Numbered from the stretch's first letter, positions 41,413 through 50,301 are shown. The stretch is 64,000 bases of DNA from CAIZGX01 sp964511555 (GCA_964511555.1 CAZEFR010000007.1:1-64000); one strand, 5' to 3'. The notes: generated from the sequence alone by a model not told the origin. Numbers and translations: made by a program.

Positions 41413-42403
41413 AATGTGTGGTGTCGTTTAAATAATTCACGAAATCTTTGGTTGAAATTTCATTTTCGTTTGCGGTGGGAAAGTTAAATTTTTCCTCCCA
41501 ATATTTCGCTAAGTACTCTTGTTCGAATTGTCCGGAAGTAGGAATGAGCAGTGCCTTTTTACCAATGGTTGCGAGTTCCATGAGGGTGCTATAGCCAGAG
41601 CGACAGACTATGTGAGAAGACTCATTCATGAGTTGTTCTAGTTGAGTGCTATTGCAGTATCCCAATTCTATGACTAACTCTGATTTAGGAATTGACTTGC
41701 TTTCCCCTGCGACAACAATTGGAAATCCAAGCTGAAGGGTCTCTTCAACAATGTCTTTCGCAAAGCGAGACCGCTGAGGTTCAGGCCCCGAGAGAATCAA
41801 GAGTAATTGCTTTTTTGTTGAAGATTGATTTTTTTTGATTTGGCTGAGTGGACCAATGAATTTGGCTTTTACGTGAGTTGTTGTTTTACTCAAGTTTCCA
41901 CTCAGGTTATGTTCTGCATTAAAATCGGGTATTTCTATCTTGTTGAATCGTTTAAGATTTTTGTTGAGTACCATTTGTGGTAAAACTAAAAGCAGTTTCG
42001 GTCCGGGTAAAGTGAGTTGATGGGTAAGTAATACCGAATGAACGTTCGGGTGGTAAAAGCCGTATCGGTTGTCTGAATAAATTACGTCGTAAGAGTTGCT
42101 TTCGAGATGCCTACTTAACCAGCTGTTTTCTTTTTTCCAATTGGATCTAAACTCGAAAACACGCAGTCCCAATTTGAAAAACAATCCCTTGCCACTTTCA
42201 ATTTGAATGTGGTTGTTGGGCAGGGTGACGTGTATTATTAGGGATGGAAATTTTTTTCTGAAAAAGGATTCTTGATTTTCAGAACAAGCGATTTCAACGG
42301 TATTTCCTTCTTGAATGAATTGGGAAATACGCTCACTACCGCGAGTCATATGTCCGTACCCCCAATCGAGTGCTGCGAAAAGTATTTTCTTCGAAGTGCT
42401 CAG
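41399..42403 (-). CDS. Glycosyltransferase, MurG-like GT-B family, with a non-ATG start
   Basis: A protein of about 334 residues that resembles GT28/MurG-like glycosyltransferases of Bacteroidota. The donor-site region is CRSGYSTLMELATIGKKALLIPTSGQFEQEYLA. The conserved N-terminal strand and loop KKILFAALDWGYGHMTR lies upstream of the first ATG (42349), so translation must start earlier. The only plausible codon after the in-frame stop is CTG at 42403, one base after the stop of the upstream PDZ gene. The acceptor is unknown, probably a polyprenyl or cell-envelope sugar. Confidence 0.78.
   Translation of the reverse strand: MSTSKKILFAALDWGYGHMTRGSERISQFIQEGNTVEIACSENQESFFRKKFPSLIIHVTLPNNHIQIESGKGLFFKLGLRVFEFRSNWKKENSWLSRHLESNSYDVIYSDNRYGFYHPNVHSVLLTHQLTLPGPKLLLVLPQMVLNKNLKRFNKIEIPDFNAEHNLSGNLSKTTTHVKAKFIGPLSQIKKNQSSTKKQLLLILSGPEPQRSRFAKDIVEETLQLGFPIVVAGESKSIPKSELVIELGYCNSTQLEQLMNESSHIVCRSGYSTLMELATIGKKALLIPTSGQFEQEYLAKYWEEKFNFPTANENEISTKDFVNYLNDTTHFERR
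42033..42050. repeat. Recurring 18-nt palindrome, copy 3 (two mismatches)
   Basis: ACCGAATGAACGTTCGGG differs at two positions from the copies at 3923 and 19173 and has the same orientation, inside the glycosyltransferase gene. Confidence 0.45.
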
Positions 42404-42404
42404 G

Positions 42405-43025
42405 CTAGGGACGAGTTATTCTGATTTCGCGTTGCATGTTATTGCCTCCTTGTGCGGGTATGAAGTAACCGGTTACTTTTTTCTTTTTGCCGTTTCGAAG
42501 AACTGTGAGGTTTGCTTCATCTCCAACTGCATATTGTTTGAGCGTTTGAACTAATTCATTGAAGTTGTGAATGGATTGCTTGTTCAATTCAACAATGACG
42601 TCACCTGTTTGCAGACCAAGTGCAGCTCCAAGACTAACTGGAGAGACAGTCTCGATCATTACGCCCTCACCCTTGAATGAACGAGCAGGAGTAATTCCAA
42701 TTTTAGCGCTGTTATCTGGCGAACCAAATCCGAAAGGCATTTCATTAGGCAAACCGAATACCATTCCTTCAGGCATTTGGAAATTGTTCTCGAAGTTGAA
42801 ATTAAACGCAGTATCCATAATGGAAAGGTCAATGTCTGGAAATTGCTTCATGATGTCTTTCATGTTTTCCAATTGATCTCCTTCAAAATTGAAGATCAGT
42901 GTGTCTAATTGCCCTGTACTTGAAGTGTCTATCTTAATAATAGTAACATGATTTTTCTTCTGCACTTGAGCGAAAGAGATTGCGCTGAACAAGCAAATAG
43001 TAATAAGTGAAAAAAATGATTTCAT
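42405..43025 (-). CDS. Secreted PDZ-domain protein
   Basis: A 206-residue exported protein with a signal peptide ending near ISFAQ. The middle is acidic and unrelated to a known family. A PDZ domain lies at about 115-195 (GVMIETVSPVSLGAALGLQTGDVIVELNKQ). No protease domain is present, so it probably binds peptide C-termini in the periplasm. The ATG at 43025 is favoured by a TAATTTTG box ending 21 nt upstream, inside which the longer reading from 43049 would start. Its stop is one base before the CTG start of the glycosyltransferase. Confidence 0.82.
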   Translation of the reverse strand: MKSFFSLITICLFSAISFAQVQKKNHVTIIKIDTSSTGQLDTLIFNFEGDQLENMKDIMKQFPDIDLSIMDTAFNFNFENNFQMPEGMVFGLPNEMPFGFGSPDNSAKIGITPARSFKGEGVMIETVSPVSLGAALGLQTGDVIVELNKQSIHNFNELVQTLKQYAVGDEANLTVLRNGKKKKVTGYFIPAQGGNNMQREIRITRP

Positions 43026-43046
43026 GGTGTAATTATTATTCAGGTT

Positions 43047-43054
43047 CAAAATTA
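43047..43054 (-). promoter_or_regulatory. -7 box of the PDZ gene
   Basis: TAATTTTG on the minus strand, 21 nt before the ATG at 43025. It overlaps the stop of the upstream amylase gene. Confidence 0.5.
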
Positions 43055-44941
43055 AAATGAAATTTCAATCAAAGAAAATCCTTTAGCAGGAATCGAAAAG
43101 GATTTGTCCCAAGAAATTTTTTCGTCGGTTAGAATGTTCTTTCCACATATGACCTGCTTCGTGATTTCCTTCAGAGATTCCATTGGAAAGTCAAATGCGG
43201 TCTCATTCAGATTGTACATGCAAAGGATTGCTTTTTTTCCATCGCTAGATTTTCTTGCATATACATAAGTGTTGTCATTCGGAACGAATTGAGTGAGTCT
43301 ACTCGTTGCAAGCCATTCGTTCTTCTTCCGATAGTTTAACAGTGATTGAATGAAATCGAATGCCTCATTTTGAATGTCGGTTCTTCCTTTCTTTTCGAAG
43401 GCGTTCACTCTGTGATCAGGCCAACCGCCGGGGAATTCTTCCCGAACATGTGCATCGGGATCGCAGAATCCCGTCATTAAAATTTCCGTTCCATAATAAA
43501 CACATGGAATGCCTCGAAGTGTTAAGAGCATAGCATGCGCAATTTTCCATTTTTCGAAATCTTTGTTGAGTAGGGAATAGATTCGAGCAAGGTCGTGGTT
43601 GTCTAGGAATGTTACTAAGTTTTCTGGCTTCGCGTAGAGATGGTCGTGGGCTAAGTCTAGTTCAATTCTTCTCAAGCCTTCTTCCCACCCAAAAGGCTCT
43701 GTAAGTCCTTTGGTTATTGCGAAATAAAGCTGAAAGTCGGTTACACCGTCTAAATTCGAATCGAAATTTTGTCCAACTTTTTTCCCTTCGGTAAACCAAG
43801 CTTGAACAGCTGATCCTTGTACCCAAGTTTCTCCGAAAAGAAATAAATTAGGGTACTCTTTTATGAGAGCTTCGTTTAGCTTCGACATAAAAAGTTGATC
43901 GGGGTAACTGTAAGTGTCGATTCGAAACGCATCGATATTTCCCATTTCAACCCACCAAATGGAATTCTGGATGAGGTATTTGGAGAGGTGAGGGTCTTGC
44001 TGATTCAGGTCGGGCATGTGTTTGTCGAACCATCCGTTAGCCATTAGGTTCTTGTCGTATTCGCTGGCATAAGGATCCATCATCGTTTCAGCGCGATAGT
44101 TGGTCTTGGTGTAGGTGGGGAACCAATGAAACCAATTGCTGTCGGGCATTTCACGAAAAAGTCTGTGCTGGTCGCCCCAATGGTTGTAGACTATGTCCCA
44201 AACATGTTTAATTTCCTTCTTTTGCATGCTTGAAGTCAGGGAATACAGTTCTTCAAGCGTTCCAATGCGAGGGTCTATACGATAAGAGTCTGTCGTTGCA
44301 TAACCGTGGTACGAGTCTCTTTTTTCGTTGTTCTCAACAATGGGGTTTATCCAAAGTGCAGTGAATCCTAGGTCAGCGATATAGTCGAGATGGTTTTGAA
44401 TTCCTTTCAAATCGCCACCACGTCTACCTTTTAATTCATCGCGGTGAACGCCTTGAAAATAATTCGCCACAGAATCATTACTCGCATCGCCGTTTGCAAA
44501 GCGGTCGGGGAAGACGAGATATATCGCATCGGCTTGGGAGAGCCCTTGAGGATTAGCGGATTTAGGGATAATTGAGTAGGGAATCATTACGCTTCCTGAT
44601 GACCCCGCAGCATTGACAATGAAATAAATGTTATTGTCGCTGGGCTGCTTCTTTATTTCCAAACTGACGTAATAGTAGTTGTTCAATTTTGACTTTTCAA
44701 CTTTAAGTAAAGACGCATATTTTTCACTTTCAGGATGCATTGAAATACTTAGATCACTTGATTCTTTGGTGTAAAATAATAATTCAACCTCACTATTATT
44801 TAGACCACTGAACCAATTTGGGGGGTCTATTCGATCTATGTTTGGAGGAGTGGTTCGTTCAAACCAATTAACCGTCTGTCCGAATGTAAAAGAGGACATG
44901 AACAAAAGAAATGTGGAAAAATAGAGCGAACTTTTTTTCAT
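43052..44941 (-). CDS. GH13 alpha-amylase/cyclomaltodextrinase (SusA-like)
   Basis: A 629-residue secreted or periplasmic enzyme with a signal peptide ending near FTFGQ. The N-terminal domain (IDRIDPPNWFSGLNNSEVELLFY) matches cyclomaltodextrinase/neopullulanase enzymes. The GH13 triad is clear: Asp in DAFRIDTYS, Glu in LFLFGETWV and Asp in TFLDNHDLAR. A beta domain follows. It should cut starch, pullulan or cyclodextrins. It diverges from the secreted four-repeat carbohydrate-binding gene, with an inverted repeat in the shared 94-nt region, which suggests joint control. Confidence 0.94.
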   Translation of the reverse strand: MKKSSLYFSTFLLFMSSFTFGQTVNWFERTTPPNIDRIDPPNWFSGLNNSEVELLFYTKESSDLSISMHPESEKYASLLKVEKSKLNNYYYVSLEIKKQPSDNNIYFIVNAAGSSGSVMIPYSIIPKSANPQGLSQADAIYLVFPDRFANGDASNDSVANYFQGVHRDELKGRRGGDLKGIQNHLDYIADLGFTALWINPIVENNEKRDSYHGYATTDSYRIDPRIGTLEELYSLTSSMQKKEIKHVWDIVYNHWGDQHRLFREMPDSNWFHWFPTYTKTNYRAETMMDPYASEYDKNLMANGWFDKHMPDLNQQDPHLSKYLIQNSIWWVEMGNIDAFRIDTYSYPDQLFMSKLNEALIKEYPNLFLFGETWVQGSAVQAWFTEGKKVGQNFDSNLDGVTDFQLYFAITKGLTEPFGWEEGLRRIELDLAHDHLYAKPENLVTFLDNHDLARIYSLLNKDFEKWKIAHAMLLTLRGIPCVYYGTEILMTGFCDPDAHVREEFPGGWPDHRVNAFEKKGRTDIQNEAFDFIQSLLNYRKKNEWLATSRLTQFVPNDNTYVYARKSSDGKKAILCMYNLNETAFDFPMESLKEITKQVICGKNILTDEKISWDKSFSIPAKGFSLIEISF

Positions 44942-44965
44942 GATTTACGTCTTAGTGGGGTAGGA

Positions 44966-44997
44966 AACACTTTTTCGATATATATTTGGAAAGTGTT
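44966..44997. promoter_or_regulatory. Candidate operator (8-bp inverted repeat) between two starch genes
   Basis: AACACTTT (44966-44973) and AAAGTGTT (44990-44997) are perfect inverted arms with a 16-nt spacer that contains the TATATTTG box. A repressor or activator bound here could control the amylase and the divergent binding protein together. Confidence 0.45.
44981..44988 (+). promoter_or_regulatory. -7 box of the carbohydrate-binding T9SS gene
   Basis: TATATTTG matches TAnnTTTG and lies 47 nt before the ATG, within the inverted repeat. Confidence 0.5.
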
Positions 44998-45035
44998 AAA
45001 AGTACACGAACTACAGTAATCTAATTTAAAAACCT

Positions 45036-46751
45036 ATGAAAAAAATTTTTACATTCTGTTTCGTAGCGTTATCAGCAATGTGGGCTCAAGCTCAAGTTGC
45101 AGTAACGTTTAACGTTGACATGACTGGCCAAACTGTAAACGCTAATGGCGTTCACATCGCCGGTAATTTCAACGACGTTAACTACGATGGTACTGCTGAA
45201 AACCCAGCGTATGTTAACTGGAATCCGTCTTCTATTGCCTTGTCTGATCAAGGGAATGGCATTTGGTCGGTAACCCTAAGTTTGGTTCCCGAGCTTTACA
45301 TGTTCAAATTCATCAACGGAAATGATTGGCCTTTAAGTGAGGATGTTCCAAGTGCCTGTCAGTTTGATGTTAATGGTGGAGATGATCGTTTTTGGTCTAT
45401 TTCTGGGTTGAACGCTACAGAGAGTATGACGGTATGCTATGCGTCATGTGCTGCATGTGGAGAGAACACAGTTCGTTTTCGCGTGGACATGACTCAAGAA
45501 GCTGATGGAATTAACCCTGCTGGAATTTTCATCGCTGGAGAGTTTCAAGGATGGAATCCAGCTGGTTCTCAGTTGATTGATCCAGATGGAAACGGTACTT
45601 TCGAAGGTTACTTCTCTATTGGCACTGCAACTTCAACTCAGTTCAAGTTCCTTAACGGAAACGACTGGGTTTTCGAAGAAGCGATACCTGCGGAATGTAA
45701 CGTTTTTGGAAACCGCTCAATTGAAGTTACGGATGCAAACACTGTTGCAGATATTATTTGCTTCAGCGCTTGTGGACCATGTCAAGCTCCAACCCCTGTG
45801 TTGTTCCGAGTTGATATGTCTTTGCAAACAGTAAACGAAAATGGTCCTCACGTCGCAGGTAGTTTCCAAGGATGGAGCCCTAGCGATCCAAACACATTAA
45901 TGACAGACCCAGACGGAGACAATATCTATGAAGTGACTCTTTTACTTCAACCAGGTACCTATCAGTACAAATTTGTCAATGGTGATGAGTGGGCTGATGG
46001 TAACGAATCTTTACCTGCTGATTGTAACGTAAATGGTAACCGTGTACTTACAGTAGGTGCTGAGCCAGGTGTTGAGCATTTCTGCTACAGCCAGTGTGGA
46101 GCTGAGTGTGTTACAGATCCAGATCCGGCTGACATCACTTTCCGAGTGAATATGTTGAGCACTGCTCCAAGTGCAGACGGTGTTTGGTTAATAGGTGGAT
46201 TCACCAATCCAGCATGGCAAGCAGGTGCAACTCAAATGAGTGATGATGATTTAGACGGAGTTTATGAGTGCACTATCAACGTTTCTGGACTTGCTGACAT
46301 TCAATACAAATTCGTAAACGGAGATGTTACAGTGCCGGCTAACGAAGAAAGTGTAGGAATTGCAAACTGCGGAATTGAGAATGGAATCGGAGGTTACAAC
46401 CGTACTCACACTCGCTCTGGTATTGCTGAAGTATTGAATACAGTATGTTTCGATTCTTGTGCTGATTGTATCATTGGAATTCAAGAAGCTATGGCTTTAA
46501 CAGTATTAAATGCATTTCCAGTACCAGCGAATGAGTTCGTAACTCTTTCTTTCGGTCAAGTGAAATCTGCACCTATTACTGTTCGTGTAATGAACAATCT
46601 AGGTCAAGTAGTTTCTAGTCAGTACATGGGTAACCTGCCAGTTGGTAACAACCAAATCAGAGTTGATTTGCAAGATGTATCAAGCGGTATTTACGCAATT
46701 GAAATTTCTAATGGTTTAGATAAAACTGCTGTTCAAATCGCAGTTCAATAA
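45036..46751 (+). CDS. Type IX secreted protein with four CBM48/AMPK-like repeats
   Basis: A 571-residue exported protein with a signal peptide ending near AQAQ. Four repeats of about 110 residues lie at about 22-141, 142-249, 253-358 and 364-478. Each has VDM/VNM near the start, a GVHIAG-type strand, WNP/WSP, a D-D-G turn, YKFVNGD or KFLNGND, and a final C-x(2)-C cluster. The pattern resembles AMPK/CBM48 glycogen-binding domains. A T9SS sorting domain follows (about 487-571, NAFPVPANEFVTL, SGIYAIEI). No catalytic domain is seen. It probably binds starch or glycogen at the surface beside the divergent amylase. The repeats have diverged from each other. Confidence 0.85.
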   Translation: MKKIFTFCFVALSAMWAQAQVAVTFNVDMTGQTVNANGVHIAGNFNDVNYDGTAENPAYVNWNPSSIALSDQGNGIWSVTLSLVPELYMFKFINGNDWPLSEDVPSACQFDVNGGDDRFWSISGLNATESMTVCYASCAACGENTVRFRVDMTQEADGINPAGIFIAGEFQGWNPAGSQLIDPDGNGTFEGYFSIGTATSTQFKFLNGNDWVFEEAIPAECNVFGNRSIEVTDANTVADIICFSACGPCQAPTPVLFRVDMSLQTVNENGPHVAGSFQGWSPSDPNTLMTDPDGDNIYEVTLLLQPGTYQYKFVNGDEWADGNESLPADCNVNGNRVLTVGAEPGVEHFCYSQCGAECVTDPDPADITFRVNMLSTAPSADGVWLIGGFTNPAWQAGATQMSDDDLDGVYECTINVSGLADIQYKFVNGDVTVPANEESVGIANCGIENGIGGYNRTHTRSGIAEVLNTVCFDSCADCIIGIQEAMALTVLNAFPVPANEFVTLSFGQVKSAPITVRVMNNLGQVVSSQYMGNLPVGNNQIRVDLQDVSSGIYAIEISNGLDKTAVQIAVQ

Positions 46752-46778
46752 TTCATTTAGACAGATTAATTTGAGAAG

Positions 46779-46807
46779 AAGGCTGCCATTTGGCAGCCTT
46801 TTTTTAT
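46779..46807 (+). terminator. Terminator of the carbohydrate-binding gene
   Basis: AAGGCTGCC and GGCAGCCTT form a perfect 9-bp stem with an ATTT loop, followed by seven T. Confidence 0.88.
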
Positions 46808-46847
46808 TTTGTAATCTAGAAAGAGTATGAGGTCAATCAAAAGTTGT

Positions 46848-46883
46848 AGAAAAAACAAACCCCCGAACGTTTTCGAGGGTTTG
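46848..46883 (-). terminator. Terminator of the SGNH hydrolase operon
   Basis: A 12-bp stem with one mismatch (CAAACCCCCGAA / TTCGAGGGTTTG) is followed on the minus strand by a run of T. It lies about 120 nt past the stop at 47005. Confidence 0.7.
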
Positions 46884-47004
46884 CTTTACCTTAACTAAAA
46901 AGACCTACAGCAGAAGCTGCAAATGGACTTAACGGCCGCGAAAGTACGTCAGTACTTGAGTTCTTTCAAACAAATATTCAGTTGAGTTTTGAACATTTAA
47001 ATGC

Positions 47005-48243
47005 TCATTCAGCGCCAAGTAAAATACGATGACTTATTCCGTTCATTGTGAATTGAATAATTCGAGGGCTGTTTGATTTTGCTATGCACAATGAAGAGTG
47101 ATTGCTTGTTGCTATGTGGATTAATCTTCCATTTAAATCAAAAATTCGAATGTCAGATGCTAAGGAACTGAAGTCAATTACAAATTCGTTTTCTAAAGTT
47201 CGAACTGTATATTTTTTTTCGAATTCTGAAACACCATTGTCAAGAATCTGAATTTCCCAGTATCCTTGCGAAGTTCTAGCGCAAGCGTCAATTGCTGAAT
47301 AACTTAATGAATAAACTCCAGCGTTAGCATATGTGTGCTGAGGAGAGAAATCTGTTGAAGTATTGCCGTCGCCAAAATCCCATGTAAAATTCCAACTTGA
47401 CGCTGATTGGTTGTCAAGTTGAAGTGTTAAGCCATTGGATGTTTCATTGACAAACACTTCTGGATCATATTCACCCACGTGCCATTCCATAAGATTGTTG
47501 AACACCACTGCCTGTGCTGCCAATCTAATTTTCTCTGCAACAATAGGATCTATAGTAGTACTGTAAGTAATGAGGGTAGGGTCTGTTCTGAAAATTACGG
47601 TGACCATACTGCATGCCGCAGCATATGTACCCTCGAGAGAAGGGTGACTTCCATCGGCAGAATACAGATTTATTTCAGGGTAGTTTGTTCGAATGTACTT
47701 CCACAAGGCACCAACAGGTGAGAGTATAGCTTCATTGTCAATGGCCATTTGTCTGTAACGCAAATTGAGCAGGCTGTCCATTCCTTCATAAGTGCATACA
47801 GGCGGCCAAGAAGCGCAGTTAGAGGCATCTCCGTTCTGTCTACCCCACGTCATATAGAAGATGGTTTCTGTGCAAGAATCCGCAGCTAAGATTTGCTCAT
47901 TCAAAGTAGCCGCAAATGGGAAACAATCAGCAGCTACTTGCGCATCGGGAAAGGAGGGAAGTTGACTTTGCTCCTGAAGCACAACATAGTCCCAATTACC
48001 TTGACTGATTAGACTTTGTGATGTCGCATTGGTGGTATGCACTTGGAAAGTAGTTCCTCCGGGAGTGCTACTTGCAATCTCCATAGGTAATCCGGCAAAA
48101 CCTATACTTTGGGCGCAATCTGCTGTCAGCTGAGGAAGATTATTAACAGCGGTGTAGCTGTTTCCAATAAAGAGCACACGCGTCTGCGTATGCAAAAGGT
48201 TGGCGAAGCATACCAACCCTGCAAAGAAAAACGTTTTCTTCAT
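47005..48243 (-). CDS. Secreted SGNH-type hydrolase with PKD domain
   Basis: A 412-residue exported protein. The signal peptide is followed by a DUF4886/SGNH-like hydrolase (about 22-245). Block I reads RVLFIGNSYTA, with the catalytic Ser in GNSY, and the Asp/His pair lies in SADGSHPSLEG. A PKD-like domain (about 275-350, SWNFTWDFGDGN) and a T9SS-type C-terminal region (about 355-412) follow, though the latter is weak. It may be a carbohydrate or lipid esterase. It is co-transcribed with the M28 peptidase upstream (1 nt apart). Confidence 0.82.
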   Translation of the reverse strand: MKKTFFFAGLVCFANLLHTQTRVLFIGNSYTAVNNLPQLTADCAQSIGFAGLPMEIASSTPGGTTFQVHTTNATSQSLISQGNWDYVVLQEQSQLPSFPDAQVAADCFPFAATLNEQILAADSCTETIFYMTWGRQNGDASNCASWPPVCTYEGMDSLLNLRYRQMAIDNEAILSPVGALWKYIRTNYPEINLYSADGSHPSLEGTYAAACSMVTVIFRTDPTLITYSTTIDPIVAEKIRLAAQAVVFNNLMEWHVGEYDPEVFVNETSNGLTLQLDNQSASSWNFTWDFGDGNTSTDFSPQHTYANAGVYSLSYSAIDACARTSQGYWEIQILDNGVSEFEKKYTVRTLENEFVIDFSSLASDIRIFDLNGRLIHIATSNHSSLCIAKSNSPRIIQFTMNGISHRILLGAE

Positions 48244-48244
48244 A

Positions 48245-49513
48245 TTACTTAAATGTCACAGGAGAAACAATTGATTTTCCATCACGAATAAATTCAACTT
48301 CGGTTGAATCACCTTCATTGAATTTGCCTAACGCTTCCATGTACGAGCTCATGTCTTCAATTTTATTTTCACCAAGACGAACAACAATGTCGCCTTGCTG
48401 CAATCCTGCTAATGCTGCGGGGCGATTTTCCTTCACGCCATCGATACGCATGCCAACACCACTGAACATGTAATCAGGCATAACTCCAAGTGTTACTTTG
48501 AATGAAGAGTTAGTAGGTTTTGGATCTATTGTTTTTGTGAATTCCAATTTCGAATGCGCATTCATTTCAACGCACATTGCATACATGTAGTTCACTACTT
48601 CATTCAAACCCTCATAATTGATTTTATCGAAGTCGTCACTTGGCTTGTGGTAGTCGCTGTGTTGTCCGGTGAAGAAATGTAAGACTGGAATGTTCATGTT
48701 GTAAAATGAGCTATGATCACTCGGGCCAATACCACTTTTATCGAACAACAATTTGAAATTCGTCTTGTTGTTTTTCGTTAACCAGTTTTCAAATTCAGGT
48801 GAAGTACCTGTTCCACTGATTGAAAGGGCGTGCTCTGCGTTTAACCTTCCAACCATATCCATGTTCATCATGCAATTAACCGATGAAAGTTCAATTGTTG
48901 GATTTTTGCAGAAGTAATTACTTCCCCACAATCCTTTTTCTTCGCCGCTGAATGCTATAAATAGGTAGTTGTAATTCGGGTTTTTATCATTATCCGAAAG
49001 GACAGTAGCCAATTGAATCATGGCCGAAACTCCGCTAGCATTGTCATCTGCCCCGTTGTGAATAGCTTTTCCACCAGTCCACAAGCTGTTTTCATCTCCC
49101 CAGCCCAGGTGATCGTAATGGGCACCAATGATAAGGGTATGGGGTTTTCCATTGTTGATAACGCCAATTACATTTTTACCTTTAGTTTCTTTAACCAAAC
49201 TTTTACCCATGACTGTGCTGTCGCCTACTTGGTGTATTTGTCCGTGTCCCTGCGGAATAAAAGAAAAGTGTTGATAATATCCGTCGGTGCCTTTAGGTGT
49301 GAGCCCAATTTCTTTAAACCGTGTTTCAATATATTCTGCTGCTTTGTCGGCTCCGGGAGTGCCAATGGCACGACCTTCAAATGCATCGCTTGCTAATACA
49401 GCCACATCTTTTTTTAAATTTTGAATTGAATCAGCTGATTTTTTTTCGTGAGAAAGAACAGTGCAGCTTGTTAATACTGTTGCAACAACTATGTGGAAGA
49501 AGAACTTTTTCAT
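48245..49513 (-). CDS. M28 aminopeptidase lipoprotein with PDZ domain
   Basis: A 422-residue lipoprotein (lipobox VLTSC) of the M28 family. The zinc ligands and catalytic residues are visible: His in GAHYDHLG, Asp in HNGADDNASG, Glu-Glu in FSGEEKGLWG, Asp in MNMDMVGRL and His in GPSDHSSF. A PDZ domain lies at about 345-420 (NRPAALAGLQQGDIVVRLGEN). It should remove N-terminal residues from peptides in the envelope. The near-consensus box TAAATTCG ends 4 nt before the ATG, so the mRNA may be leaderless. Confidence 0.93.
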   Translation of the reverse strand: MKKFFFHIVVATVLTSCTVLSHEKKSADSIQNLKKDVAVLASDAFEGRAIGTPGADKAAEYIETRFKEIGLTPKGTDGYYQHFSFIPQGHGQIHQVGDSTVMGKSLVKETKGKNVIGVINNGKPHTLIIGAHYDHLGWGDENSLWTGGKAIHNGADDNASGVSAMIQLATVLSDNDKNPNYNYLFIAFSGEEKGLWGSNYFCKNPTIELSSVNCMMNMDMVGRLNAEHALSISGTGTSPEFENWLTKNNKTNFKLLFDKSGIGPSDHSSFYNMNIPVLHFFTGQHSDYHKPSDDFDKINYEGLNEVVNYMYAMCVEMNAHSKLEFTKTIDPKPTNSSFKVTLGVMPDYMFSGVGMRIDGVKENRPAALAGLQQGDIVVRLGENKIEDMSSYMEALGKFNEGDSTEVEFIRDGKSIVSPVTFK

Positions 49514-49517
49514 GTTG

Positions 49518-49525
49518 CGAATTTA
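49518..49525 (-). promoter_or_regulatory. Probable -7 box of the M28 gene
   Basis: TAAATTCG on the minus strand, one mismatch to TAnnTTTG, ending 4 nt before the ATG at 49513. Confidence 0.4.
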
Positions 49526-49557
49526 GTGACGAATCAATATAGTTTTCAATTCTTCGT

Positions 49558-49565
49558 TACCTTCG
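49558..49565 (+). promoter_or_regulatory. Probable -7 box of the 49570 gene
   Basis: TACCTTCG, one mismatch to TAnnTTTG, ending 4 nt before the ATG at 49570. Confidence 0.4.
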
Positions 49566-49569
49566 CTAC

Positions 49570-50301
49570 ATGAGGAAGGTCAGTCTTTTTTTCTTCGTTT
49601 TTCTGTCAATCACAGGATATTCTCAAACTATTCGAATTGAAGGAAGAGTGCGTGATCCGCACGGGCAGGGTATTCCCAATGCGATAATCGTAAATAACAG
49701 AACTAAGACTGGAAGCTTTGGTAATTCGAGTGGGTATTACACCATCGTTTGCGAGAAGACAGATACCCTAAGTATTACCGCCTTGAGCTACTATACACGC
49801 CAATTGTGTATGAAGGACTCTTTATTGAAAGAGGTCTACCATCCAACTATATTTCTAGACGATAGGACGTACATGCTTCCTGTGGTTGAGTTTATTTCTC
49901 CACGTGATTTAGAGTCGATTGAAGAAGATTTAAAGGGATTGGGATTCGATGAGAACCAATTCAAAACAGCTTCTTACAGCAGTCCCATTACTTTTTTATA
50001 CGAACAATTTAGTAAACGAGAACGAAGTAAACTAGAGGTTGCTCGAATGGAATACGAAGATCGAAAAAGAGCATTACTGAAAGAGTTGTTTCACTTGTAT
50101 GTAGATTTCGACATCATAGATTTGACAAACGAAGAGTTTGATGCGTTTATTGATTTTATGCACGTAAGCGATGATTTTGTGCATCAGAGTTCGCAATATG
50201 AGTTTTTAATTTTCGTGAAGGAAGAGTTCCAGAATTATAAAGTTTGGAAGCGCGGAAGACGCGATTGGAAGGACGAAGATTTTAATTACGACAAAGACTA
50301 G
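49570..50301 (+). CDS. Carboxypeptidase-regulatory-like domain protein
   Basis: A 243-residue exported protein. The signal peptide (about 1-18) is followed by a carboxypeptidase-D regulatory-like beta-sandwich (about 20-100, GRVRDPHGQGIPNAIIVNNRTKTGSFGNSSGYY), a domain often found at the N-terminus of TonB receptors and adhesins. The rest (about 100-243) is helical and basic and not recognised. No TonB barrel follows, so it is not a truncated receptor of normal kind. Its stop overlaps that of the convergent DUF5103 gene (CTAG). Function unknown. Confidence 0.78.
   Translation: MRKVSLFFFVFLSITGYSQTIRIEGRVRDPHGQGIPNAIIVNNRTKTGSFGNSSGYYTIVCEKTDTLSITALSYYTRQLCMKDSLLKEVYHPTIFLDDRTYMLPVVEFISPRDLESIEEDLKGLGFDENQFKTASYSSPITFLYEQFSKRERSKLEVARMEYEDRKRALLKELFHLYVDFDIIDLTNEEFDAFIDFMHVSDDFVHQSSQYEFLIFVKEEFQNYKVWKRGRRDWKDEDFNYDKD

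Noticed and set aside
43052..46751. Starch utilisation (Sus) locus
   Set aside because: No SusC/SusD pair, TonB receptor or regulator gene; only an amylase and a secreted binding protein.
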